Shown here: piece by piece, positions 39,642-50,700 of the stretch | Position numbering within the stretch: position 1 is the stretch's first letter | Layout of the letters: every line of letters begins with the position of its first letter | Assembly: GCA_030849465.1 (NCBI GenBank) | Contig: JARVLF010000007.1 | Coordinates: 310,001 to 374,000 of the forward strand | From: Moesziomyces globuligerus | Lineage: Eukaryota > Basidiomycota > Ustilaginomycetes > Ustilaginales > Ustilaginaceae | DNA: 64,000 bases | Reading direction: 5' to 3' | Notes under the pieces: model-generated | Told to the model about the DNA's origin: nothing | Databases searched by the model: none | The model's input: only the letters and a program-made list of their open reading frames with translations | Position numbers and translations under genes: made by a program

Positions 39642-41493
39642 ATGGTCTTCCTCCGTGCTGGTCACTTTGCCAGCCTTGCTGTGCTGCTCGTCCTCGCTCT
39701 CACCTGCGTTAGCGCCGAGCTAGACGGTCGTCTCCACTCGCATCGTCGAAGGCTCTTTCTCACCCAGCCCGTCAAGGAGGATGCGGTCTACAAGACCGGC
39801 GCGCTCATGACCTGTCTCGGGCCTGCTAACGCCATGCGCGCAAATAAGCCGAGGATCAAGGAGCTCATCCAGGCCAATCCGCATCCGAGCAGCGACCGCG
39901 TCTGGTTTTCGCTCCGTCCTAGCGTCTGGGGCTTCGAAGCCGTCGATGCGTCCGAGGACGATTCTTGGAGCCCCCTAATGCGGGGCCAGGTGGTGACGGC
40001 CAAAATCGCCTCCAACCGCGCCAGGCTCACCCACTGTCTCAGGCAGGAGGGTCTCGCTGCTCCGGTGTCGTCTGCGGTCCCGCGCGGAAGTGCGGATGGG
40101 AGCCTCAGTTCCGGCTCTCGGGGTAAGTCTTCTCCAGCCTTATGAACGGGTGTGCGTTGAATCAAGCTATTGACCCCCGACGTGTTTGTCTTTTTGTGTA
40201 TGGTCATCAGGGGCCCATGCTGTTCCTGAGAGCAAAGCAGCTCCAAAGATGATCAATGCTGCTCCGGCTGGGGACTTTGCGACCGATGTCCCGGGTGGCC
40301 CAGCAGTTGGAGCCACCACTCCTCCAGTGGCTGGCGCGCCCACTGTTCCTGGACAGGTCAATGGTTCATCTGCGGACGGCTCGAAGCTGGGACCCGCTAT
40401 CAAGGGTGCAGACGGCGCGCCTGCATCTACGCTCAGTGCTGACGACCAGGCGAAGGACGCTGCGATCGCTGCTGCGCTCGAGCAGGCCAAGACGTCTGGA
40501 TTCGGTCAAGGCATGCCTCAACTGGCGCAGAACATCACGACAACACCCGTCAGCACGTGCAAGAAGTATTTGATCCGCAAGGAGTACTCGACGCTGACGG
40601 TCAAGGAGAAGACGCAGTATGTGAATGCGCTCAAGTGCGTGCAGCGCAAGCCGTCGCGCTTCAAGTCGGATCCGGGCTGGAACGCGATGGACGACTGGAC
40701 GCTGCTGCACATCCGCATGATGCACTACGTCCACTTCACCGCCTACTTCCTCCCCTTCCACCGTGGCTTTTCGGCGATCGTCGAGCGTGATCTCAACGAC
40801 TGCGGCTTCCCCCTCGGTCTGCCGTGGGTCGACTGGACCAAGACGGCGGAAGATCCGAGTGTCAATGCGATCTTCGACTCGAATCCTCGCTACGGTCTTG
40901 GAACCAACGGTCGCGGAACCAACAGCAGCTGTCCCTGGCATACGGGTCGCGAAGTCACCGATGGCGCCATGGCCGGCCACTGGTTCAACGCTCCTTTCCG
41001 CCACAAGCTCTGCCGGCAGTTCAACAACCTGGATGTGAAGAATCCCAACGAGCACTTTGGCGCCAACTGCACCACGTTTATCAGCGAGAGCTTTGTCAAG
41101 GGCTTGGCGGCGACGCACAACGACGGCAGCTTCTTTGACTTTTCCTCGGCCGTCGAGATCTCGCTCCATCTGGCCATGCATACCAGCTCCGGAGGCAGCC
41201 TCGCCTGGCTCTCGACCTCGGCCAACGACTACGTCTTCCACTCGCACCACGCTTTCGTCGACAACATCTGGAACTCCTGGGCAAAGAGGAATCCCAAGAA
41301 CGCTCGCGCTTTCCACGGTCCGCAGAAACAGCAGAAGGGCGGCGCTCATCCACCTTGGACTGCAAAGAGGACGGATCCGATCAACTACACACCGCTGGCA
41401 CCGGACGTCACTGTCAACGACCTCCTCGACCACACGAGCGGGAAATGGGGAGGCCGCATGTGCTACAAGTACGACCGAGACATCGACTTGTGA
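39642..41493 (+). CDS. Secreted tyrosinase-type copper oxidase with long N-terminal extension
   Basis: Exon 1 is 39642-40122 and exon 2 is 40211-41493, with an 88-bp intron (GTAAGT...CATCAG) and phases joining as G|GG. The product is 587 residues. A signal peptide (HFASLAVLLVLALTCVSA) is followed by ~300 residues before the copper domain. CuA: HIRMMHYVHF...FLPFHRGF (first His ~327). CuB: HLAMHTSSGG (~480) and FHSHHAFVDNIW (~504). The six-His pattern matches tyrosinases, which oxidise phenols to quinones in melanin formation or protein cross-linking. An FLPFHR in place of the commoner FLPWHR, and the extra N-terminal region with YKTGALMTCLGPANAMRANK, are unusual. The real start is ATG 39642; an upstream TTG was rejected. 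Cysteines in the N-terminal part may form a separate module. Confidence 0.9.
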
Positions 41494-44400
41494 TTTGACG
41501 TCCCCCGTCCGGCCTGCCTCCATTTTTGTCTGACCCGCCCCGTCGTCTCGCTCCACAGCAAGGACCAACCCACCTAGCTCCTACCTATTTGCACCTGGCG
41601 ATTCGTTTCGTTCTTGACCTTCATGCCGCTATCCTTCCTTTCAAGCACCTCCACTTCTCCCCGAGCTTCGACCTGTTGCACTTTTAACCGTCTTTACCCC
41701 ATCCGTCCCTCGTGTGAGCATGGTGAAATGGAAGCGGTGGAGTCCCGGTGTCGACAAGCACGTTCCGGGCCATTTGTGATTGTTTGAATTTTCACGCTGT
41801 TAGACTTGGATCTGGACTGGTCCGAAAATCCGGCATCGCGAGATCCAAAGGAAGAAGGACGCCGAGATCGATGAGGGGTCCTCGGCAGCGCGCGAACGTG
41901 GAGAGTGTTATCGGAGCGGATCTCTACCCGGGCTCGCGGCGTGCGGCACGCAAGCGAAGATCGCGGTGGCTTGCCAAGGGGCATTGGACGTCAGAATCTC
42001 ACGTCGTGGCGGGTGCCATGCCGAACGCGCGGACGCCATGCCCATCGAAGCGCTGCTGGGCGGTGCTGGCGTGGAGCGTGGCGGGATCGGAGCGCCGAGG
42101 CGAGGACGACGAAGCCGCCAACGTGGACAGCGGATACGAGCGCGGGAGGCAGACGATGAGCAAGCGTGTCAACGCATTTCGTGGCGAGAGCATGAACCGA
42201 AGCCCATGCTGCGCAGCGTGGGGACGCGATGTCGGTGGAAAACGCACGCCGAGTGACGTTGAGGTTGCGAGACCATCGCTGCTCAACTCGGCTGGGATCT
42301 GAGATGCTCGCAACCGCGTCCTAACGGATTGCAACGAGGGACGTGCAGGGACCACGGCGACATGGACCGGGAGAGCATGGCCATACGGCAACAGCTTTCG
42401 CCCAAAAGGTGAAGCGCATCTCCGACGGCACTTCCGAATAGCACGTCTTGTTTCAAGCTGCGACGGCTTCCCGCGACACGGAGCGCAGCGAAGGCAGCGA
42501 TTGCGTTCGCAGCAGACCCGCCAAGCGCTTCTGAATTCAAGGGCGGAGGGCCCAGGTCGGAGCGCCGAATCGAGATGCTCCGTTGCACGGACGTGCACTT
42601 CGATGGCAGCCTGGCCCCTCCCTCGCCAGGCCCAAAGTCTCGCGTAGCGCTAGCCGTGTCAATTCTTCCTCGAATAAGGCTCATCCCCCTACATCCGGCC
42701 GGCACTCGTAGAGCTGGCCCGGTCGCACTCGTTGCCTCACCCATCGGACGGAACGCTCTGAACATGAAAAGAAGCATTGCAATGTTGTTGCAACCATGGC
42801 TGCGCAATGGCGTACTGCGGGCCCTGCTCAGGGTTTGCATATTGCCATTGTGAATGCGATCACAGAAAAGCGATGCCGTACCTGTCTCGCGCTGGGGTGC
42901 TGGGTGCTGATTACTCGAGATTGGAAACGCGTGTGTTGGTTTGGCCTCCGTGCTGTTGAGGTGACGTTTCGGACTTTGCCGCTTGACGTGAAGCGGAGCT
43001 GCCTCGTTTTTCACGGACACCCTGCCCAACGTGGTTGACAAATTCGCTTACAGCCGGCAGCAAATTTTCCACCCGTCTTTGCCCTTGGCGCCTTGCTGTC
43101 GCGATGTTCGACTCCTTATCTTGGGCCCAGCCCGCCCGTTTCCAGTAGCCATGCGTCGAATCCGACGGCAAGCCCGACTCGAGTGGCTTGGATCCGAAAG
43201 CGAGGAATGTGCTTCGCCGGGGCAGGTTCGGGTCTTGATCGCATGATGTGTGATTCCAAGCGCCATGCAAGCGAAGCAGAACTCATGTGAAATCGATGGG
43301 TGCATGGTCGGAAAACGTGCCGGGCAGCTGGGTGCATCGGTGCGTGGTTTTTCCCTGTGATAGCACGCAAGCTGCACGAGGGGCGGCTGTGGGAAGAAAA
43401 GTGCAATTTGCCTCCCGTCGCTCGTGTACCTTTTTTTCCTTCTTCTCTATCGCGGCAGGCCGGCGCGCCGGATGCTTGGCCTTGCGCTTCGCTTCCATCA
43501 GAGGTGGCGGAAGCCCAGCCAGGTGTGGCGAAATCGGAATATGAAGAAATTAAAGAAAGGAGAAAGGAGAAAGAAAATAGGCCAAGCTCCGGAGTCCAAA
43601 GCTGTTTCCACGTCCGGTTCTGACGTCTCGGAACCCTATCTGCAGGCGAGCGGCGGCAGCTTGAGCGTGCATGCACCCCAGCCTCCGATGCGCTTTGCGA
43701 GCGAGAGGTGGGCGGGCGGTTGCACGAGGACGGTCGCGTTCTCATGCAATCGTGCTTCTCACGCTCGGATTTCCCGCCGCCAAGCGAACCGAAGCTCACC
43801 CTGCTCCCCGTGAATGTGTGAATGCTCTGCAGTCCCATACACCCCCTCGACCCTTGCCCTTCCGCCTCGCCTTGGGACCGTCGGATGAGCAAATGCAGAT
43901 GGACACGAGACAGCACGGATGGCGACAGCCGGTGTGAGACTGTATTGTGGGCGGCTTACGAGGTAGAATTCGGGACGTTGAGGCTCCAGCGGCTCGATGG
44001 CTTGTGGTTGATGGCTGATGGCTCGTGGCTGGGGTGACCTGTAGATGGCTTGCTTATCCTGCACGCCCTGGGCTTCCCGTGAACCAAGACTGCCTTCGGC
44101 TGGTTCCGGCTCGGAGCTGTTCCCTTCCCTCTCCCACACTCGCCCCTGTCCCCCCGCACCGTCACCATCCGGCTCAGCCGACACCGAACCAGTCGGACGT
44201 GCGGCGCAGCTTCATTCCTGCCTTTCACACACAGCACTGCGCAGTTCCGATTCGGCCTTTGTTTGCAGCCCGAGCGGCATTCATCACGTCGCCCATCGTC
44301 GGATCACCGGCTTTCACCTCTGTCAGCACCCTTCCCGATAACGGCCGCATCACGACCACTTCATTTTGAAGCACCAGCCTCTTTCCGACCTTGATCGTCA

Positions 44401-44869
44401 CTTCGTCTCGTCCTCGTGGTGCTCATCTGCATATGCTTACGACCCCACGCGATTCGGCACTTCTCTAGGTCTTCGGCACGCTCAGACCCCTCCTGAGATC
44501 TGTTCACTTAGTCGAACCCGACCCCGGCATCATCCTCACGACTCCAAACGCTCCTGGCTGCATCAGAACCCTTCCGACTCGTCAAAGATCACCGAGTCGA
44601 TCTTCAGTCGTCGCCCTTATCCCCATCTTTCGCGATCACAGACGCCCATCCTATCCTCGCCGAATAGGACGAGATCTTGCCCTACCACTCCACGTCAACG
44701 GTCAGCTGCACTTGATACCCAAAAGCCTGGTTCGGCAATCCTTGCCCTTGCATCGCTGTCGCCTGCTGCTTTGAGCGGAGATTGCTCGGTCAGCTTTGCC
44801 TCGGGAGCTTTACGTCCAACACGGTAGCGAGCTTGCGTAGTTACGTTCAGCGGTAAGGCATCTCTCAAC
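41494..44869. other. 3.4-kb gene-poor spacer
   Basis: No supported gene. Reverse-strand frames at 42283-43041 and 43116-43916 lack family features; the first begins at TTG. The last ~800 bases before 44870 are C/T-rich and probably the leader of the next gene. No repeat longer than a few units and no tRNA cloverleaf was noticed. Confidence 0.4.
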
Positions 44870-47242
44870 ATGGCAGCATCAACCACCATCGCACCACGCT
44901 CGTCCAATAGCTCAGGGTCATCGACCCCTTGGCTATCGCCCGAGCCATCGTCCAGTGCCTGGAGACACTCGTATTCCAACTCTGCAGACCTCAGTCGACG
45001 CACCAGCTCCGCTTCCACCAGCATCCGAACCAGCATTCCCGGCTCGGAGTCGTCGACCTCTCGGGATCCACACGCGCACGAGTGGTGGGAGCACGTCCTC
45101 CCACCAGGCCAGCTTGCTGAGCGTCTCCGTAAAGCACAGCGATCGTCGAGCGCTTCGCGTCGTCGAAACAACCCTGCACTCGCAAACGCCACTCCTTCCG
45201 AGCGAAGCGCTTGGAAGAGGTTATCTGGCCTGCCGAGGGAGGACGGCCATCACGATCGCTCGGGCTCTTCGACCGCTACCTCGAGTCGTCGCTCCTCCTT
45301 CCAAGGCACCGCATCGACCCTGCCTCGCTCAGCCTTGCGTACAGCTCACCGCCACGCTGAGACAACCGGTTTCGGCCATAGCCAGACAAGCCAGCCCGTG
45401 TCCAGCGCTGAAGTTTCCAGCGACGAGTACACGGCAAGCCCCACCGGTCGACACAGCCCTCTCAACCACGTGCATTTTGCTTTCCCCAGTGGAATGCCGT
45501 CGTCCTCGCACCACGGATCGACTCGTATGGCTGGCGTCCAAACCACTAGCAACAGCCCTGAGCTCGTGTCGTCGCAGTGGACCGCAGCTTCATCGACATC
45601 ACCTCCGCACACTGGCACCAGCAGCTCGTTTGGCCGACGCATGCGCGTCATGAGCGAGGATGGCATCGCTTCGTCGCCTTTCGCCGGCTCGCACGGCTCT
45701 TATCGGCTGCCCAGCTCGCAGTCTGCCATCCACCTCAGTCACTACGCGGTCACGAGCGAGGCCAATCGCACCTGGACGACCTCGGCCGCCGACCGAGCCC
45801 GACCCTCGTCTGTCCACAACTCGCTGCCGGATACACCGGAGCTCAGCTCGGACGAGACCTGCGACGGCATCGATTTCACTGCCTCCACCACCACTACGCA
45901 GCGCACTCGCAGGATCAGCACGACGAGGACAACGCTCCGATCCACATCCCGGCTCGCCTCGCCCCCGACCATTCTGCGCTCGGACTTTGATCGACCGGAC
46001 CAGCCGTCGTGCTCGGTGGGTCAGGGAGACGCGGGCGATACGCACACTGCGGCTCGTCCGGAGCGCCACGTTAGCTTCGACGCCGCGCCTGCAGTGCCGA
46101 GGCGAGCCAGTGTGCACGACTACACTGAGCCGCTCGCCTCGAGTCAGTCGGCGTTCAGCTTCGGCAGCATGTCCGGCCGAGAGTATGTCAGTCCCTTTGA
46201 CACGCTCCCTCCACGCTCCAACAGCACGCGGCGTGCGCGTCAAGGTGTTCGTGTCAGCGGTCGACGATCCACCAGCTTCTCGCTGCCTGGAAGCCGCCGC
46301 AACTCGATGCGCGAGGACGCGCCGTTTGAATTCGGCGCTGCGGGCATGTTTGCGGCCGGCGCGAGCCACCGACGCACGACGTCGGTGCCCGACGCGGCTC
46401 TGCTCGACAGCCTCAACGTGGCGCACAAGCAGCTGGCATCGGCGGGCAACCTGGCCATGACGCTGACGCGGCAGCTCTCGGCGCCGCTGCGGCCCGTGTT
46501 CCAGATGACGCTCTTCCTGAGCATCTCGAGCATCACGGTGCTCTCGCTCGCGTGCTTCCTGTGCGCGAGCTACATGCTCACCGCGTGGGACGATGTGGGC
46601 AAGCGCTCGCAGAAGGTCGGCGAGGTGGCGGGGCGGACGCGCCACCAGGTGGGGCGGACGCTCACGTGGGGGATGCGCATGCTCGGTGCGCCCCAGATGG
46701 ACGCAGCTGCTGCTGAGGCGCCGGGTGGGGATGGGGATGGACGGAACGAGGCGCGGGCGAAGAAGGCGGAGGATGCGCCGCGAGGCGCGGCGGCGGCGGC
46801 GGGACGTGCGATGCTGTGGCCGGCGCGGCTGGCGTGGTCGAGCGCGAGCACGGTCGCGTACCGCATGACGCCTGCGGCGGTCTCGTCGATGTTTGCGCAC
46901 CGCGCGCCGGGCAAGGCCAAGACGAGGACGGGTTCGACGTTGCCGCCGCGCCCGCCGCTGTCGACGCTCTTGCCGTCGATCCTGTTTACGCTCATGCTCG
47001 CGCTCGGCGCCGGGCTGACGAGCTTCCTTGCCTCGCGCAAGGCGGCGGCCGAGGCGGCGCGCGCGGGTGCGGGAGGCGCCGCGCATCCGTACTCGGTGCC
47101 CGAACGAGGCTCGGGCCCCGAGGTGCAGTACGTGCACATGCCGGCGGCCTCGCCGTTTGCAGCCCCGCATGGCGTGAGGGCGCGCCCAAGACACGGCTAC
47201 GTCACCCCCGAGCGCGTGCCTCAGTCAGCAGCGGTTCATTGA
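44870..47242 (+). CDS. Predicted two-TM membrane protein of unknown function
   Basis: A 790-residue protein I do not recognise. The first ~540 residues are Ser/Thr/Arg-rich and hydrophilic, with one compact patch HEWWEHVLPPGQLAERLRKA at ~69-88. A hydrophobic helix at ~541-574 (FLSISSITVLSLACFLCASY) is followed by a polar Ala/Arg-rich loop. A second helix follows at ~698-722 (SILFTLMLALGAGLTSFLAS). There is no N-terminal signal peptide, so a large cytosolic N-domain anchored near the C-terminus is likely. Many Arg-x-x-Ser sites suggest kinase regulation; this is inference. The 3' end converges on the nucleoporin gene. Confidence 0.75.
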   Translation: MAASTTIAPRSSNSSGSSTPWLSPEPSSSAWRHSYSNSADLSRRTSSASTSIRTSIPGSESSTSRDPHAHEWWEHVLPPGQLAERLRKAQRSSSASRRRNNPALANATPSERSAWKRLSGLPREDGHHDRSGSSTATSSRRSSFQGTASTLPRSALRTAHRHAETTGFGHSQTSQPVSSAEVSSDEYTASPTGRHSPLNHVHFAFPSGMPSSSHHGSTRMAGVQTTSNSPELVSSQWTAASSTSPPHTGTSSSFGRRMRVMSEDGIASSPFAGSHGSYRLPSSQSAIHLSHYAVTSEANRTWTTSAADRARPSSVHNSLPDTPELSSDETCDGIDFTASTTTTQRTRRISTTRTTLRSTSRLASPPTILRSDFDRPDQPSCSVGQGDAGDTHTAARPERHVSFDAAPAVPRRASVHDYTEPLASSQSAFSFGSMSGREYVSPFDTLPPRSNSTRRARQGVRVSGRRSTSFSLPGSRRNSMREDAPFEFGAAGMFAAGASHRRTTSVPDAALLDSLNVAHKQLASAGNLAMTLTRQLSAPLRPVFQMTLFLSISSITVLSLACFLCASYMLTAWDDVGKRSQKVGEVAGRTRHQVGRTLTWGMRMLGAPQMDAAAAEAPGGDGDGRNEARAKKAEDAPRGAAAAAGRAMLWPARLAWSSASTVAYRMTPAAVSSMFAHRAPGKAKTRTGSTLPPRPPLSTLLPSILFTLMLALGAGLTSFLASRKAAAEAARAGAGGAAHPYSVPERGSGPEVQYVHMPAASPFAAPHGVRARPRHGYVTPERVPQSAAVH

Positions 47243-47734
47243 ACGCACGTCTGTATGAGGACAATTCGATCGCGTTGATGTGCGAACAAGTCGTGGTGGT
47301 CGGTGTGTGGTGTGCGGCGTGTGAGATGAGGTGGGAGGAGGTGGGAGGAGGTGAAGGTGTAAAGCTGGGATCTGGATGAGGTGCGGAGGTGGTGGCGTTG
47401 CTGAGGCGGCTGGCTCTGAGCAGGGGTGGCGAAGTGCGGTTCGGGGACGACTGGAGCGAGGGCAAGCGGGGCTGGTCTACGGCGTCAGAGGACTGGTAGT
47501 TTCCGTTGTGATGTCGGGAAGCGGTTGAGTGGTGGAGTCGTCGAGTCGTAGAGTCGTGAAGCGGGGGGGCTGAAAGGAACCGCCTGGTTCTGGCTCTGTT
47601 CGTTATCGCTGCCCTCATTCCGTCTCACTTCGACTGCAACCTCAGCTCATCCACTCTGCATCGACTCAGTTCCTGCACAGCGGATCTTTGCATCATGGTA
47701 TTTCGAGTGTTTCGAGGCTTGACGCAGCCGGGTT
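47243..47734. other. Convergent spacer, two-TM gene / nucleoporin
   Basis: 492 bases between two 3' ends, with GT-rich sequence near 47270-47350. No gene or RNA was seen. Confidence 0.4.
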
Positions 47735-50700
47735 TTAGCGGCGTCTCTGTCTAAGCGGTTTGATCTGGCGCTGTCCGTTAGCAGCTGGACTTGCGCCCTG
47801 AGCTGCAGGGCTCGCGCCGATACTAAACAGGCCAGGGTTAGCTGGCATCTGAGGCAGCGATGGCGCATTGGGCGCTGGACTTCCAAAGCTAAACCCTGTC
47901 GAGGTTGCCGGCGCCGCCTGACCGAATCCAGCCATGGGCGTTTGCGACTGGGACTGGGCGCCGAATGCAAACCCACCCGGAGTTGCAGGCGCCGCCGGCT
48001 GAGCCGGCGATCCAAACTGAAACGCTCCACCCGGAGCTGCAGCCGGAGCTCCCGCTCCGAACTGGAACGGCGAACCGCCTGGCGTGGTCGGTGCAGCCGC
48101 TGGAGCAAGGAACGGCGAAGCAGGTGCCGAACCTACGCCGGGCGTGGTCGAGCCGGGCGCGGATCCAAAGGTAAACGACGTGCTCGGCGCCGTCGTCGGT
48201 GCGGGCGAACCGAAGCGGAACGTTCCCGCGGCTGCGCTCGGACTGGGCGCCGCTCCAGCCGCGGGCGCACCAAACGTAAACGTCGACGAACCAGCCGCAC
48301 TCGGCGCAGGCGATCCAAACGTAAATCCACCCGTAGCCTTGGCCGGCGTAGCCGATCCAAACGAAAACGTAGGTGCTCCTCCCACCGCCGTCCCGCCCGC
48401 GGCCCCCGCGCCCGACGTGGGCGAAGAAACACCTTTCTGCGGCGAATCATCCATCATCTCTCCGCCCGTCGACTTGGGCGTCGCGAATCCAAACCCACCC
48501 ACCCCCGCAGCCGAGCTCGTCGACGCAGCAGGCGTACCGAACGAAAACCCACCCGACGCCTTGTCCGCCCCACTGCTGGCAGCAGGCGCACCAAAGGTGA
48601 ACGATCCCGTCGGCGTGCTCGTCCCCGACCCACCCGTCGAGCCGGGCGCAGACCCAGCCGCCTCGCCAGCCTCGGGCTTGGCACCGAACGAAAACGTCGT
48701 TGCCGGCTTCGGATCCGCTGCAGCAGCGCCGAATCCAAACCCACCCATCGCGGGCTTCGCACCCTCGCCTGCCGGCTTGGGCGCACCGAAGCTAAACCCA
48801 CTCGAGGCCGGAGCACCGCTCGAAGCCTCGGCCTTGCTGCCAAAGAAGTTCGGCACGCCTCCCTGCGGTGCATCCGCCTTGGGCGTGGTCAGACCAAACC
48901 CAGCCGCCGCCGGCACAGACGCAGGCGTAGGCGCGGGTGCAGACGCAGCAGCGGCCTCGACGGGCTTGGCAGCGGCGGGCGCGCCAAACGCGAAACTCGG
49001 CATGCTCTTCTTGGCTGCGGGCTCGTCGTCGTCTGCTGCGCCGCGCTTCGCTCCTCCCGACGCCGGCGCACCGAAGCTGAACCCGCCCGCACCCGCCGCG
49101 GTGCTCGACGATGCGCCGAAGAACGACGGCTTGCTTGCCGCTGGTGCCGCCGGTGCTGCCGGTGCTGCCGGTGCTGCCGGTACTGCCGGTGCTGCCGGTG
49201 TCTCGGGCTTCTTCGCCTCGCTCGCAGACGGCGCAGGCTCTGCGGGCTTCGCCCCGAACCCACCGAACGGTGACGCAGCTGCCGCTGGCATCGCTGGCTT
49301 GGCGCCAAAGCTAAAGGCCGGCTGCTTAGCCGGTTCGGCCTTCGCCTCGGACGACGGCGTAGCGCTCGCTGCAGGCGCGCCAAACGAGAAGCCACCCGAG
49401 CTCGGAGCCGCCGCTGCTGGCGCGTCGTCAGTCTTGGGTTCGAACTTCTGCATCGTGCTACCGAAGAAGTTGGGCACCGGCCCGTCCTTCTTGCCCTCGC
49501 CAAGCGACGTCGAGGCGGGCTGGGCGGGCTTGCTGAAAAAGTCGGACGTCGGCGCCGCCGTGGTCGGCTTCTTGCCCTCCGACGCGGCGGCGCTGCTTTC
49601 CTTGCCGGCATTCGTCAGCGTGGCGCCAAAGTTGAACTTGGGCGGTTCCGCCGGTGCCGCCGGCTTGGTAGGTGCAGGGAACGAGAACGACAACGGCTTA
49701 GTCGGCTCTGGCTTGTCCGTCTTGGTGTCGCTGGACGCCGACGAGTCGAAGCCGCCGAGTCGGCCGAGCAGAGAACCGCCCGCGGCAGAAGCATCCTCCT
49801 TGCTGCCTTGCGCCTCCTTGGCCGCATCCGCCATGGCTGGCTTGGCAGCCTCGGCATCGGCGTCCGTGGGCTTGGCGCCAAACGAGAAGTTGGTGGGGAA
49901 CATGTTGGTGGGCAGCTTGATCTTTGCGAGCTCGGTGGCGTCCGGCAGGCCTTCGTCTTCGTCTTCGTCGTCCCAGGCGCTGAACTTGCCCGAGCTCTGA
50001 TGGGTGCGCGACGTCTTGGCCGCGCCCTGGCGCAGCGAGCTCCTCTCACGCGGCGCCGCCGGATCCGCAGTCGCCCTCACGGCAAAGTTGTCCTTCTTGG
50101 CCGTGCTCGCCGGCGCCTTGTTGGCCGCCGAGAGCGCGATGCGGTGCGAGGCAGGCTTGGGCGTCTCCACCGGCGCGGCGGGCTGTGCGCCACGCAGAGG
50201 CGTGGCTTTGAGCGCCGACTTGAGCTGGGTTGGGCGTCCAGCTTTGTCGTCGTGCTTGACCGGTGTCTGGACCGCTGCATCCGCCATGGGAGTCTGCTTC
50301 TGCAGTCGTCTGGATCGTCGGATCGGCTCGGGTGGCGGAGAGGGCGGCTCTTCGGGCTCTTCGGTCTGTTCCGAACGCATGTCTTCGTCCGAGACAGCAG
50401 AGCCTTCGATCTCGGTAGCATCCTCCTCAATCTGAGAATCCTTGACCCCCGCAGGGGCATCTCGCTTGAGCCTAGCTCGCATGCCCCCCTGCTCGTCGGC
50501 GGCGGACTGGATCGCCTTGGCCTTGCGGAGGTATCGGGTGTAGGGAGCGACGCCGACGGTCGGCTTGGCATCGTGCGACTTGGCATTCCTAGCAGTCGAG
50601 GCCGGCGCGTCCGAGATGGGAGCGGGCACGTTGATTGACGTCGGCCTGGCGATGCCGATACCGACGCCGCGGGCCGTGGCAGTAGGCTTGCGCAGCGTAT

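Noticed and set aside
42283..43041. 252-residue minus-strand frame in the 41.5-44.9 kb gap
   Set aside because: Starts at TTG and shows no recognisable or compositional coding signal.
43116..43916. 266-residue minus-strand frame in the same gap
   Set aside because: Ser/Arg/Cys-rich with no family features; looks like translated non-coding sequence.
48084..50000. 638-residue Ala/Pro/Gly-rich plus-strand frame
   Set aside because: Antisense of the FG repeats; repetitive composition mirrors the nucleoporin codons.
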